From positions 15,682 to 79,681 of the forward strand of contig CAVOHC010000014.1 of the NCBI GenBank assembly GCA_963695645.1: a stretch of DNA of 64,000 nt, in the 5' to 3' direction. The position numbers and the translations under genes were made by a program. Under the pieces are notes generated by a model, which worked only from the letters and a program-made list of their open reading frames with translations, was not told where the DNA came from and did not search any database. The stretch's first letter is position 1, and every line of letters begins with the position of its first letter. Below are positions 1 to 8,117 of the stretch, in pieces. The DNA is from DATBGO01 sp963695645 (GTDB lineage Bacteria; Actinomycetota; Actinomycetes; Streptosporangiales; Streptosporangiaceae).

Positions 1-2083
1 TATCCAGCAGGTTGTCGACCAGGTGGGTCAGCCGGTCCAGGGATTCATCGGCAGTGGCCAGCAGCTCGTCATGGTCTTCTGCCGTGAGCTGGATGTCGAG
101 TGAGCGCAGGCTGCTGACCGCCGCCTTGGCCGACGCGAGCGGCGTGCGCAGATCATGGCTCACCGCGGCGAGCAGCGCCGTGCGCATCCGGTCAGCCTCG
201 GCGATGGGCCGGGCCGCCTCCGCCTCGGCGGACAGGCGCTGCTGCTCGAGCGCGGCCGCGGCGTAGGCGGCGAACGCGCCGAGGATCCTGCGGTCGGTAG
301 CGGGCAGCGCACGGCCGCGCAACGCGAGCCAGAGGCTGTCGGTAACCGGGATCTCCACGTCAGCTTCGTCCGGCCGGCTCAGGGCAGGGGCGCCGGAGAC
401 GGCGACCGGCGTCCAGCTGGCGGCGATCCCGCGGGCGGCAGCGCCGTCCGCCGCCGGGGCGCGTTCCAGCAGGGTCACCGATTCCATCCCGAACGCCTCA
501 CGGGTCCGGTCCAGCACGGCGGTGAGGGCCTGCTGGCCGCGGAGCACGCTGCCGGCGGTGGTGACCATGAGCTCGGATTCGGCGCTCGCCCTGGCTGCCT
601 GCTTGGTGCGCCGCGCTGCGTCGTCCACGAGGAAGCTGACCACCAGCGCCACCGCGGCGAAGATAACCAACGCCAGCACGTTGTTGGCCTCGGCGATGGT
701 GAACTTGTGCAGCGGCGGCGTGAAATAGAAGTTCAGCAGCATCGAGCCCACGATGGCTTCAAGCAGGGCCGGGACGAAACCGCCCACCAGCGCGACTGCG
801 ATCACCGCCACGAGGAAGAGCAGCATGTCGGTGGTCAGGTTGAGCTGGCCGCGCTGGCTGGCAAGGAAGAGGGTCAGCAGCGGCGCCAGCACGGCGGCGA
901 GGGCGTAGCCAGCAAGCCTGCGCCGCAGCGGCAGCCCGCCGTGCGCCCTGGGCAGCCCACGGCGGCCCATGTGGGCATGAGTCACGATATGTACGTCGAT
1001 ATCGCCGGAGTCGCGGATGGTCCGGATGCTGACGCCTGGCCCGGTCAGCAGGGACGACAGCCAGCCGCGCCTGCTGGCCCCGAGAACCAGCTGAGTGGCG
1101 TTCTCGGCCCTGGCGAAGGCGAGCAGCGCGTCATGCACGTTGTCGCCGACAACCTGGTGATAGCTGCCGCCCAGCGATTCGACAAGCCGCCGCTGCGCGG
1201 CCAGCGCGGCTGGATCAGCGCCGGTCAGGCCGTCCGATTTGGTCACGTGCAGGGCAAGCAGATCCCCGCCGGTTGAGCGGGCGGCGATCCTCGCGGCCCG
1301 CCGGACCAGGGTGTCCCCTTCGGGGCCGCCGGTGAGCGCGACCACTACTCGCTCCCGCGCCTCCCAGGTGTCCTTGATGTCATGCGCCGCCCGGTAGCGC
1401 TGCAGGCCCTCGTCGACCTTGTCGGCCAGCCAGAGCAGCGCGAGCTCACGCAGCGCGGCCAGGTTGCCGCCCCGGAAGTAGTGCGTCAGCGCCGCATCGA
1501 TCTTTTCCGCCGGGTAGATGTTGCCGTGCGCCATCCGGCGGCGCAGCGCCTCTGGGGTCATGTCGACGAGCTCGACCTGGTCGGCGGCGCGGACCATGGC
1601 GTCGGGGACGGTCTCCCGCTGCGGCACGCCGGTGATCTTCTCTACGACGTCGTTCAGGGATTCCAGGTGCTGGATATTGACATTGGAGATCACGTCGATG
1701 CCCGCCGCGAGCAGGTCGGCCACGTCCTGCCAGCGTTTCTCGTTGCGCGACCCCGGCACGTTGGTGTGGGCGAACTCGTCGACGAGGGCGACCTCGGGCC
1801 GCCGCGCCAGTACGGCGTCGAGGTCCATCTCCTCGAAGGTGGCGCCCCGGTATGCCAGCCGGGTCCGCGGCACGACCTCAAGGCCGCCAATCTGCGCGGC
1901 CGTGTGCTCCCTGCCGTGGGTTTCCACGAACGCGACCACGACGTCGGTGCCGCGCTCCTGGCGCCGGTGGCCCTCACCGAGCATGGCGAAGGTCTTGCCC
2001 ACCCCGGCGGCACAGCCCAGATAGATCCTGAGCTGGCCGCGCGTGGCCGGAGCCGCCCGGTTTGGGTCGCCCGTCTGGTTCAT
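1..2083 (-). CDS. kdpD: KdpD osmosensitive K+ channel sensor histidine kinase (3' end off the window)
   Basis: Membrane sensor kinase that phosphorylates KdpE in response to K+ limitation. About 694 residues are visible. In order: the KdpD N-terminal domain with Walker-A-like GCAAGVGKT at residues 23-31, a UspA-like domain (about 230-370), a four-helix membrane block (about 395-490), a GAF-like stretch, and the dimerisation helix with H-box SHDLRTPLA, phospho-acceptor about His643. The ATPase domain lies beyond base 1. The ATG at 2083 (start MNQTGDPN) follows a GGAAG site. The rest of the kdp operon is about 24 kb away at 25.9-31.3 kb, so this gene is detached; whether another kdpE lies to the left cannot be seen. 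Confidence 0.95.
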   Translation of the reverse strand, partial: MNQTGDPNRAAPATRGQLRIYLGCAAGVGKTFAMLGEGHRRQERGTDVVVAFVETHGREHTAAQIGGLEVVPRTRLAYRGATFEEMDLDAVLARRPEVALVDEFAHTNVPGSRNEKRWQDVADLLAAGIDVISNVNIQHLESLNDVVEKITGVPQRETVPDAMVRAADQVELVDMTPEALRRRMAHGNIYPAEKIDAALTHYFRGGNLAALRELALLWLADKVDEGLQRYRAAHDIKDTWEARERVVVALTGGPEGDTLVRRAARIAARSTGGDLLALHVTKSDGLTGADPAALAAQRRLVESLGGSYHQVVGDNVHDALLAFARAENATQLVLGASRRGWLSSLLTGPGVSIRTIRDSGDIDVHIVTHAHMGRRGLPRAHGGLPLRRRLAGYALAAVLAPLLTLFLASQRGQLNLTTDMLLFLVAVIAVALVGGFVPALLEAIVGSMLLNFYFTPPLHKFTIAEANNVLALVIFAAVALVVSFLVDDAARRTKQAARASAESELMVTTAGSVLRGQQALTAVLDRTREAFGMESVTLLERAPAADGAAARGIAASWTPVAVSGAPALSRPDEADVEIPVTDSLWLALRGRALPATDRRILGAFAAYAAAALEQQRLSAEAEAARPIAEADRMRTALLAAVSHDLRTPLASAKAAVSSLRSLDIQLTAEDHDELLATADESLDRLTHLVDNLLD

Positions 2084-2368
2084 GACTTCCTTGCTGGTGC
2101 TTGGTGCCCTCTCTCAGGACGATAAGCCACGGTAACCAGCGCCGTCGCACGGGCAGCGGCTTGATCACCATGTCAGTCCAGCTGGCCGGGCCAGCCCGGG
2201 TACTGCCAGCTAGCGGAATCGATGCGGCGCAGGGCCGGATTTATGCGCATTCCATGCGGGGGCGTTCGCAGGGCGGCACCGGGGCCATCCGGTCGGGGCG
2301 GGCCGCCCCAGCGGCCTGATCAGGGCTGGCCGAACCACTGCTCCCCGGATTCCTACTACGCTCGCCGG

Positions 2369-3268
2369 GTGGCCAGCACCCCATTCCGTTATCAATCGCC
2401 TGACGAGGACAGTGCCCGGTGGCTCGGCTTCCCGTTCCGGGACAGCGATATCGTGATCAGCAGCCGGTCCAAGACCGGGACGACGTGGGTGCAGATGATC
2501 TGCGCGCTGCTGATCTTCCAGACACCAGAACTCCCCGCTCCGCTCGCGCAGCTCTCGCCATGGCTGGATCACCTGATCGTGCCGCGCGAGCAGCTGTATG
2601 CCCGGCTTGCCGCCCAGGAGCACCGGCGGCTCATCAAGACGCATACGCCGCTGGACGGGATACCTCTCGACCCCCGTGCTAGCTATATCGTGACGGCCCG
2701 GCATCCGCTCGACATGGCCGTGTCGCTCTACCACCAGGGCGACAACATCGACCGCGCGCGGGTCTCGCAGCTGACCGGCCAGCCCGAGCCGGCCGGGCCA
2801 CCACGGCCGCGCACGCCGCTGCACGACTGGCTGCTCAGGTGGATCGCCGATGACGACGATCCCCGCGAGCAGCCGGACTCGCTGCCCGGCCTGATGTGGC
2901 ACCTGTCCGATGCCTGGTCCCGCCGCGGCGAGCCGAACGTGCTCCTAGTGCACTACGACAACCTGTCTGCCGACCTCGAGGGCCAGATGCGCTGGCTCGC
3001 CGGGCAACTCGGGATAGCCGTTCCGGAAGAGGCGTGGCCAGCGCTCGTGCGGGCGGCCACGTTCGAGAGCATGCGGGACAACGCGGACGCGCTCGTCCCC
3101 ACCGCCGGGATCTTCAAGAACAACGCCGCGTTCTTCCGCCGGGGCATTTCCGGCACGAGGCACGAGGTTCTCAGCTACGACGAGATCGCCGCCTACCACG
3201 CCCGCGCAGCCCAGCTGGCACAGCCCGACATGCTCTCCTGGCTCCACGCGCCTCACCAGGGCCGATGA
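2369..3268 (+). CDS. Sulfotransferase family protein
   Basis: Probable PAPS-dependent sulfotransferase, about 299 residues from the GTG chosen here. Visible are the 5'-phosphosulfate loop SRSKTGTTW near the N-terminus, the 3'-phosphate region TARHPLDMAVSLYHQ, and a C-terminal RRGISGTRHEVLS resembling the family's GxxGxxK element. The reading frame stays open back to 2222, but the extra residues are low-complexity Pro/Arg/Gly and sulfotransferases usually begin just before the FRYQSPDEDSARWLGFPF-type stretch, so I prefer 2369. No strong ribosome site is seen at either start. It stands alone between kdpD and the VOC gene; the acceptor cannot be predicted. Confidence 0.85.
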   Translation: MASTPFRYQSPDEDSARWLGFPFRDSDIVISSRSKTGTTWVQMICALLIFQTPELPAPLAQLSPWLDHLIVPREQLYARLAAQEHRRLIKTHTPLDGIPLDPRASYIVTARHPLDMAVSLYHQGDNIDRARVSQLTGQPEPAGPPRPRTPLHDWLLRWIADDDDPREQPDSLPGLMWHLSDAWSRRGEPNVLLVHYDNLSADLEGQMRWLAGQLGIAVPEEAWPALVRAATFESMRDNADALVPTAGIFKNNAAFFRRGISGTRHEVLSYDEIAAYHARAAQLAQPDMLSWLHAPHQGR

Positions 3269-3477
3269 ATGCATGAGGGCTACTGCCGGATTAGCCGTTG
3301 CGGATTACCCAGACCGCAGGCTGGGCTTGCGGCGGAACACTGAACCTCAGCGGCCCGGGCCAGCCTGCGCCGCAAGCTTCGCGCCCTTCAACGGTCACGC
3401 TGGCACCGCGCTGAGCTGACGCAAGGGCAGCAGCCGCGGTGGACACGGCGGCTGCGCGCCGAGCCGGGACCCGCTTC

Positions 3478-4224
3478 TCAGCGCGGCGTCAGCACGCAGA
3501 ACTCGTTTCCCTCGGGGTCTGCAAGCACCGTCCACGGCACGTCGCCCTGGCCGACATCGGCTGGCGTGGCGCCCGACCGCAGCAGGGTGCTCACGTCGGC
3601 CAGGCGATCATCGCCCGGGCGGGGGGCCACGTCGAGATGTATCCGGTTCTTGCCGGGCTTTGCGCCGCCGGCTCGCAGTAGCTCCAGGTAAGGGCCGCCG
3701 CCGCTGGGCGATCGCAGCCCCCACAGGTCCCCCTCCCGGCCATCCGGCACCCAGCCAGCCGCGTCGGCCCAGAAGCGCGCCAGGGCCCCGGGATCGGCGC
3801 AGTCGACGACGACGGCGGCGACTGGCCCGGTGTCCTGGTAAACCGGCCGGGGCTCGAGCACGCAGAACTCGTTGCCTTCCGGGTCGGCCAGCACCACCCA
3901 GGGCACATCGCCCTGGCCGATGTCCACGGGCGCTGCCCCCAGGTCGCGCGCTCGGCTGACAAGTGCCGCCTGGTGCGCGGCCGAGGTGCTCGCCAGGTCG
4001 AGGTGCACCCGGTTCTTCGCGGTCTTCGGCTCCGGGACGGGCACGAAGACCAGCGGCAACGCAGCCGGGTTCGGATAGTCGAAGCCGGCCGGCCAGACGT
4101 CCACCTCGCCCGAGTCCTCGGCGCTCACCTCCCAGCCGAGCGCGGCCGCCCAGAACATGGCCAGGCGGCCAGGGTCGGCAGCGTCAGCCACCAGGTGCAC
4201 AAGGCGTGTCGGCATCTCCGTCAA
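3478..4224 (-). CDS. Tandem VOC (glyoxalase-like) domain protein
   Basis: 248 residues made of two VOC modules, about 1-125 and 130-248. Each ends with the same signature, GQGDVPW(V/T)VLADPEGNEFCVL, and each has a KNR(V/I)HLD strand, so the protein is an internal duplication of the actinobacterial glyoxalase_6-like fold. Such proteins are small soluble metal-binding or drug-binding enzymes; substrate is not predictable. It is transcribed leftward, and the 13-bp tandem repeats begin 10 bp upstream of its start codon, so its promoter must lie inside or beyond the repeat tract or the gene is read through from otsA. Confidence 0.85.
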   Translation of the reverse strand: MTEMPTRLVHLVADAADPGRLAMFWAAALGWEVSAEDSGEVDVWPAGFDYPNPAALPLVFVPVPEPKTAKNRVHLDLASTSAAHQAALVSRARDLGAAPVDIGQGDVPWVVLADPEGNEFCVLEPRPVYQDTGPVAAVVVDCADPGALARFWADAAGWVPDGREGDLWGLRSPSGGGPYLELLRAGGAKPGKNRIHLDVAPRPGDDRLADVSTLLRSGATPADVGQGDVPWTVLADPEGNEFCVLTPR

Positions 4225-4234
4225 CCTTCCAGAT

Positions 4235-4494
4235 CTGGGCGGCTCAACCGTGCGGCTCGGCTGGGCGGCTCAACTGGGCGGCTCGACTGGGCGGCTCAAC
4301 TGGGCGGCTCAACTGGGCGGCTCATCTGGGCGGCTCGGCTGGGCGGCTCATCTGGGCGGCTCATCTGGGCGGCTCGGCTGGGCGGCTCATCTGTGCGGCT
4401 CATCTGGGCGGCTCGGCTGGGCGGCTCATCTGTGCGGCTCATCTGGGCGGCTCGGCTGGGCGGCTCAACTGGGCGGCTCAACTGGGCGGCTCAA
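4235..4494. repeat. 13-bp minisatellite, 20 units, between otsA and the VOC gene
   Basis: Twenty contiguous 13-bp units of the form ctgggcggctcNN, with the last two bases varying between aa, ga, at and gg. A second level is visible: a 39-bp triplet of units (gg, at, then a ctgtg variant) is repeated at 4365-4403 and 4404-4442. All three frames stay open through the tract, which creates spurious ORFs. The otsA stop codon (4491-4493) is inside the last unit. Confidence 0.97.
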
Positions 4495-6119
4495 CTGGCC
4501 TCATCAGGGGGCGCTGGGTGCGGGCCCTGGCCGGGCGTCTGGTGCAGGGCATCGAGGAAGGTCGCCGCCCAGTGGGCAACGTCGTGGTCGCGCACGCGCC
4601 TGCGCATCGAGCGCATCCGGCGCTTGGCCTCCCTGGGGGAGATCCTCGCGGCCCGGACGATGGCGTCCTTCAGGCCCTCGATGTCGTGCGGGTTCACGAT
4701 GAACGCGCTGCCCAGTTCGTCGGCGGCGCCGGTGAACTCACTCAGCACCAGCGCGCCGGTCTCATCGTTGCGGCAGGCGACGTACTCCTTGGCCACGAGG
4801 TTCATCCCGTCTCGCAGCGGGGTCACCAGCATCACGTCGGCCGCAAGGTACAGCGCGATCATCTCCTCGCGCGGGTAGGCCTGGTGCAGGTAGTGGACCG
4901 GCGGGCTGCCGACCTCGCCGTGCTCTCCGTTGATCCTGCCCACCGTCACCTCGACCGCATTGCGGAGGCGGCGGTAATGCTCGACGCGTTCCCTGCTGGG
5001 GCTGGCCACCTGAACGAGGACCGCCTCTGGCGGCCCGAGGCGGCCCTCGTTCAGCACCTCGCCGTAGGCGTTAAGCCGGTGCAGGATGCCTTTGGTGTAG
5101 TCGAGCCGGTCAACGCCGAGCAGGACGATGTCGGGCTTGCCCAGCGCCTCGCGGATCTCGCTGGCCCGGGCCAGGACCTCGGGACGCCTGGCGATCTCCC
5201 CGACCGCCGCCGAGTCGATCGAGATGGGAAAGGCAGCGGCCCTGACCTCACGTCCGCCGGATGCGCCGTGCGCCGCCGTGCGCCGCCGCCGGGTCCCCGC
5301 TGCGCTGGTGCCCCAGCCGGCGGCAGTGGTACCAGCGTCGCCTGGCGCGGATTCAGGAACGGTGACGAGCGACCCGTGGGTCACCAGCCCTGCGCTTCGC
5401 CTGCAGGCCCGCAGGAAGTTGGTCGCGTCGCTGTGCCGCTGGAAACCGAGGAGGTCGGCGCCGAGCAGGCCCTGGACGATCTGACTGCGCCAGGGCAGCT
5501 GGGCGAAGATCTCATAGCCGGGGAACGGGATGTGGGTGAAGTGACCGATGCGCACATCGGCGCGCATCTCGCGCAGCATCCCGGGAACCAGCTGGAGCTG
5601 GTAGTCGTGTATCCACACGGTCGCGCCGGCGGCTGCCTGCCTGGCTACTTCTTGCGCGTACCGGCGGTTAACCCGGACGTAGGCGTCCCACCAGGGGCGA
5701 TGGAACTCCGGCTGCGCGATGACATCGTGATACAGCGGCCATAGCGTTGCGTTGCAGAAGCCCTCGTAGTAGTCGCGGACCTCGTCGGCGGACAAGCCCA
5801 CGCTGACCAGGTGCATGCCGCCGGTGTCGAACGGCTCCGGCGGCTCACCCGCGCTGCCTGGCCAGCCGACCCAGGCGCCTCCGGCTTCACGCATCACCGG
5901 TTCGAGAGCGGTCACCAGCCCGCCAGGGCTTGGCCGCCACTCGACTTCCCCGTCAGGACCTTCGGCCCGGTCCACCGGGAGCCTGCTGGCAGCCACCACA
6001 AAACTGTGATCACCGGCCAGTGACCGCGGATCCGCATCCTTCGCGGCGGTGCTCTCCTCGTAGTCAGACGGCGGGAGCGACTCATCCACCAGGGCAGCAG
6101 TTCCTCTCATCGGCCACAC
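4491..6119 (-). CDS. otsA: Trehalose-6-phosphate synthase (GT20)
   Basis: Makes trehalose 6-phosphate from UDP- or GDP-glucose and glucose 6-phosphate in the cytosol. 542 residues. Family signatures include ASRLPVDR, the glycine loop GGLVTALEP, IHDYQLQLVPGMLRE, HIPFPGYEIFAQLPWR, GVDRLDYTKGI and the C-terminal donor-site TPLRDGMNLVAKEYVA. An insertion of about 40 Ala/Gly/Thr/Arg-rich residues sits before AAFPISID, longer than usual. GTG at 6119 or ATG at 6110 are both possible starts. No otsB is nearby. The gene is bracketed by two different 13-bp repeat tracts, and its stop lies within one of them. Confidence 0.96.
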   Translation of the reverse strand: MWPMRGTAALVDESLPPSDYEESTAAKDADPRSLAGDHSFVVAASRLPVDRAEGPDGEVEWRPSPGGLVTALEPVMREAGGAWVGWPGSAGEPPEPFDTGGMHLVSVGLSADEVRDYYEGFCNATLWPLYHDVIAQPEFHRPWWDAYVRVNRRYAQEVARQAAAGATVWIHDYQLQLVPGMLREMRADVRIGHFTHIPFPGYEIFAQLPWRSQIVQGLLGADLLGFQRHSDATNFLRACRRSAGLVTHGSLVTVPESAPGDAGTTAAGWGTSAAGTRRRRTAAHGASGGREVRAAAFPISIDSAAVGEIARRPEVLARASEIREALGKPDIVLLGVDRLDYTKGILHRLNAYGEVLNEGRLGPPEAVLVQVASPSRERVEHYRRLRNAVEVTVGRINGEHGEVGSPPVHYLHQAYPREEMIALYLAADVMLVTPLRDGMNLVAKEYVACRNDETGALVLSEFTGAADELGSAFIVNPHDIEGLKDAIVRAARISPREAKRRMRSMRRRVRDHDVAHWAATFLDALHQTPGQGPHPAPPDEAS

Positions 6120-6132
6120 TGCCCAACCTTAG

Positions 6133-6210
6133 CCGGTGCCCCTATCCGGTCCGCCTATCCGGTGCCCGTATCCGGTGCCCGTATCTGGTGCCCGTATCCG
6201 GTGCTCCGGG
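6133..6210. repeat. Second 13-bp tandem repeat, upstream of otsA
   Basis: Six units close to ccggtgcccgtat, the last degenerate, directly upstream of the otsA start. The sequence is unrelated to the downstream 13-bp tract but the period is the same. It occupies the expected otsA promoter/leader. Confidence 0.9.
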
Positions 6211-6271
6211 CAGCCGCAGACGGAGGGGCTCAGGCCGGGGCGTCGCACAGGGATAAGCCGGGCCTTACCCA

Positions 6272-6332
6272 AGATAAGGCGGGCCTTGCGCAGAAATAGG
6301 GCACCCGCCTGATGCCGGCGACCGGGCCTTAC
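6272..6332 (+). promoter_or_regulatory. Leader element shared with whiB7 (copy 1)
   Basis: Contains AGATAAGGCG (6272-6281), GCCTGATGC (6307-6315) and CCTTAC (6327-6332). The last two have the same 20-bp offset, and CCTTAC lies the same 61 bp from the start codon, as in front of whiB7. Just before it, 6251-6270 is a near-palindrome, GGATAAG...CTTACCC. Probably a common promoter or control element. Confidence 0.45.
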
Positions 6333-6387
6333 GGCGAGGCTCGAAGTACGGAGCTGAAGGGGCTCGATCCGGAGGGACGGTGCAGCC

Positions 6388-6738
6388 ATGACTAGGACCG
6401 GTGGGCGTCAGTCAACCTCGCGGCGGCGAATTGCGCCGGGCCTGCGGCGGATTGCGCCGGGCCTGCGGCGGATTGCGCCGGGCCTGCGGCGGATAGCGCC
6501 GGGCCTGCGGCGGATAGCGCCGGGCCTGCGGCAGTTTGGCCGCCGGGTCGCGGCCGTGGTGGCCGAGTGCAACTACGCCCAGCGCCGGATTGCCGCGCTG
6601 CGAATCAGTCCGGACAGGTACCTGCCTGATCCAGGCGGGGCACCAGAGACCTACCAAGAGTTCCTGTTCCGGACGTCCGGCCCGCTGGTGCATGAGCTCG
6701 CGGCCGCGTGCCGGTCAGCCGGGCGCGCGGTCCGCTGA
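6388..6738 (+). CDS. Small conserved-type protein with five RRIAPGL repeats
   Basis: 116 residues, function unknown. The ATG follows a GGAGGGA site. The N-terminal third is a heptapeptide array, five copies of R-R-I-A-P-G-L encoded by five 21-bp units (6424-6528). The rest (AAVVAECNYAQRRIAALR, then a YLPDP...TYQEFLFRTSG segment) reads like a real alpha-helical actinobacterial protein. The repeat probably expanded within an existing reading frame, adding about 35 basic residues. Its leader shares elements with whiB7, which lies 173 bp downstream on the same strand. Confidence 0.65.
   Translation: MTRTGGRQSTSRRRIAPGLRRIAPGLRRIAPGLRRIAPGLRRIAPGLRQFGRRVAAVVAECNYAQRRIAALRISPDRYLPDPGGAPETYQEFLFRTSGPLVHELAAACRSAGRAVR
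6424..6528 (+). repeat. 21-bp coding repeat, five units
   Basis: Five uninterrupted 21-bp units (cggcggattgcgccgggcct plus g, with minor changes) encoding RRIAPGL each time. Length is a multiple of three, so copy-number change would keep the frame. Confidence 0.95.
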
Positions 6739-6816
6739 GCGTGGGCGCTGCGTGCCAGGTGGCGGACGAGCATGCAGGCTGCCGGGCCTGAAGGCTTAAG
6801 ACCGATTGCCGCCCCG

Positions 6817-6855
6817 AGATAAGGCGTTTGCCTGATGCGGCCGGACCTGCCTTAC
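6817..6855 (+). promoter_or_regulatory. Leader element with TAAGGC/GCCTTA dyad upstream of whiB7 (copy 2)
   Basis: AGATAAGGCG (6817-6826), GCCTGATGC (6830-6838) and CCTTAC (6850-6855). TAAGGC at 6820-6825 and GCCTTA at 6849-6854 could pair as a stem. whiB7 genes in other actinobacteria are known to have regulated leaders; this dyad is a candidate for such control, by inference only. Confidence 0.45.
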
Positions 6856-6910
6856 CGCAAATGTCGGTTGGGCGGGTCCGATGAGGCGGCCCCGCATCGA
6901 GGAGGGACCG

Positions 6911-7177
6911 ATGCACCCGATGCAACGGCACAGCACCGCCGCGCCGGAACTGCCCTGCCGGAGCAGCCCGGACCTGTTCTTCGCGGAGGAACCGGAGAAG
7001 CTGCGGCGCGCGAAGGAGCTATGCCTCCGGTGCCCGGTGCGGGCTGCCTGCCTGGCCGGCGCGCTGCGGCGCGGCGAGCCATGGGGCGTCTGGGGCGGCG
7101 AATTGTTCCTGAACGGCCTGGTCATCGCGGACAAGCGACCGCGCGGCAGGCCGCGCAAGATCAGGGTGGCTGCCTGA
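6911..7177 (+). CDS. whiB7: WhiB-family Fe-S transcriptional regulator, WhiB7 type
   Basis: 88 residues from the ATG at 6911, preceded by AGGAGGGA; an in-frame ATG at 6881 lacks such a site. Four Fe-S ligands are present: LPC, then LCLRC (CxxC) and, five residues on, AAC. The turn EPWGVWGGELF and the C-terminal AT-hook RPRGRPRK are the hallmarks of WhiB7, the activator of intrinsic drug-resistance genes that binds the primary sigma factor and AT-rich DNA upstream of -35. The AT-hook is what separates it from other WhiB classes. Its own upstream region contains a dyad that may take part in induction. Confidence 0.9.
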   Translation: MHPMQRHSTAAPELPCRSSPDLFFAEEPEKLRRAKELCLRCPVRAACLAGALRRGEPWGVWGGELFLNGLVIADKRPRGRPRKIRVAA

Positions 7178-7204
7178 CGGCTCGCTCATGGCCGCCGCAG
7201 CCAC
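7166..7204 (+). terminator. Possible terminator hairpin of whiB7
   Basis: GTGGCTGC (7166-7173) and GCAGCCAC (7197-7204) form an 8-bp perfect stem around the stop codon, with a 23-nt loop that can fold further. No T-run follows. Confidence 0.3.
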
Positions 7205-7429
7205 GCGGAAAGCTCGGTGCTGATGATCACGCCAGGCTCATAAACCAACTTGACTCTGCCACCACCTGTGGAAGCGGCTATGACCTGCGGATACCCGGCC
7301 TCGCCGGCCGCGGCGAGCCAGTCCGCCGGCGCCCCCCGCCAGTTGCTCGTAGAGCGGCCGTCCGGCAGCGAGTTACATTGACCTGACACCGCATATCTCG
7401 CGGCAGCCAAGACCAACTGGATGGTCGTC

Positions 7430-7900
7430 ATGCGCCGGTGCCTTGTCGTCGCCAACCGGACACTGCTGAGCGCTGAGCTACAGGAAGAGCTCCGCCAGCG
7501 GATCGAGTCAGGACCGAGTTCCTTTTACGTGCTCGTCCCGAACACCAGCGCCGCGGACTACGAGGTTCCCGCCGACAGCGGCGTTCTCCCGCCCAGCCTG
7601 GCATGGTGGGCGACCAACTACCGCGGCCCCGCCACCGACGAGGAGGCGAGCGTGCAGGCCAGGCAGCGGCTTGGCCAGGCGCTGGCCGACCTCACTGCGC
7701 ACGGCGCCGCCGCCGAAGGTGACCTCGGGAGTTCGACGCCGCTCGAGGCGATGGAGAAGGTCTTGACCGATCATCAGTTCGACGAGATCATCGTGGCCAC
7801 GCTTCCCCAGCCCATCTCGCGCTGGCTCGGGACCGACCTGCCCCATCAGGCCGAGCGGAAGTTCAAGCTCCCGGTCACAACCGTCATCATGAAGCGCTGA
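7430..7900 (+). CDS. Small UspA-like/permease-associated actinobacterial protein
   Basis: 156 residues from ATG 7430 (ATG 7421 is also in frame). It has a Rossmann-like beginning, RRCLVVANRTL, and an FYVLVPNT strand, then a helix rich in Glu/Ala (DEEASVQARQRLGQALADL) and an ending FDEIIVATLPQPISRWLGTD followed by LPVTTVIMK. This pattern is that of short universal-stress-like proteins common in actinobacteria, where the last strand resembles the Usp nucleotide-binding end. No ATP-binding GxxGSxS loop is present, so ATP binding is unlikely. Function unknown. Confidence 0.75.
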   Translation: MRRCLVVANRTLLSAELQEELRQRIESGPSSFYVLVPNTSAADYEVPADSGVLPPSLAWWATNYRGPATDEEASVQARQRLGQALADLTAHGAAAEGDLGSSTPLEAMEKVLTDHQFDEIIVATLPQPISRWLGTDLPHQAERKFKLPVTTVIMKR

Positions 7901-8117
7901 CGCGCGGCGCCGTAATGCACAGGCGCCGTAATGCAGAGGAGAGCGTGAGCCGCTCAGGGCCGCTCGCCGGCGTAGCCGGCCATCCAGTGCCTGTCCGCCC
8001 CGATGTCGTTCCTGTCGCCGGTCCGGAAATGACCGGCGAGCGTGCCGCATGGGGCGGAATCTTCCGCGACGGCATCGGCCGTAACGCGCGGTACGCTGCA
8101 GGCCGGCCGCCGCCATG

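Noticed and set aside
3963..5744. Rightward 593-codon ORF and related ORFs through the 13-bp repeats
   Set aside because: Antisense of otsA and VOC joined by the repeat tract, which is open in all frames. No protein-like features.
7186..7431. Leftward ORF of about 81 codons (starts MTTIQLVLAAARYAVSG)
   Set aside because: Its start region overlaps the start of the better supported UspA-like gene on the other strand, and no ribosome site or family match is seen. It could be real but the evidence is weak.
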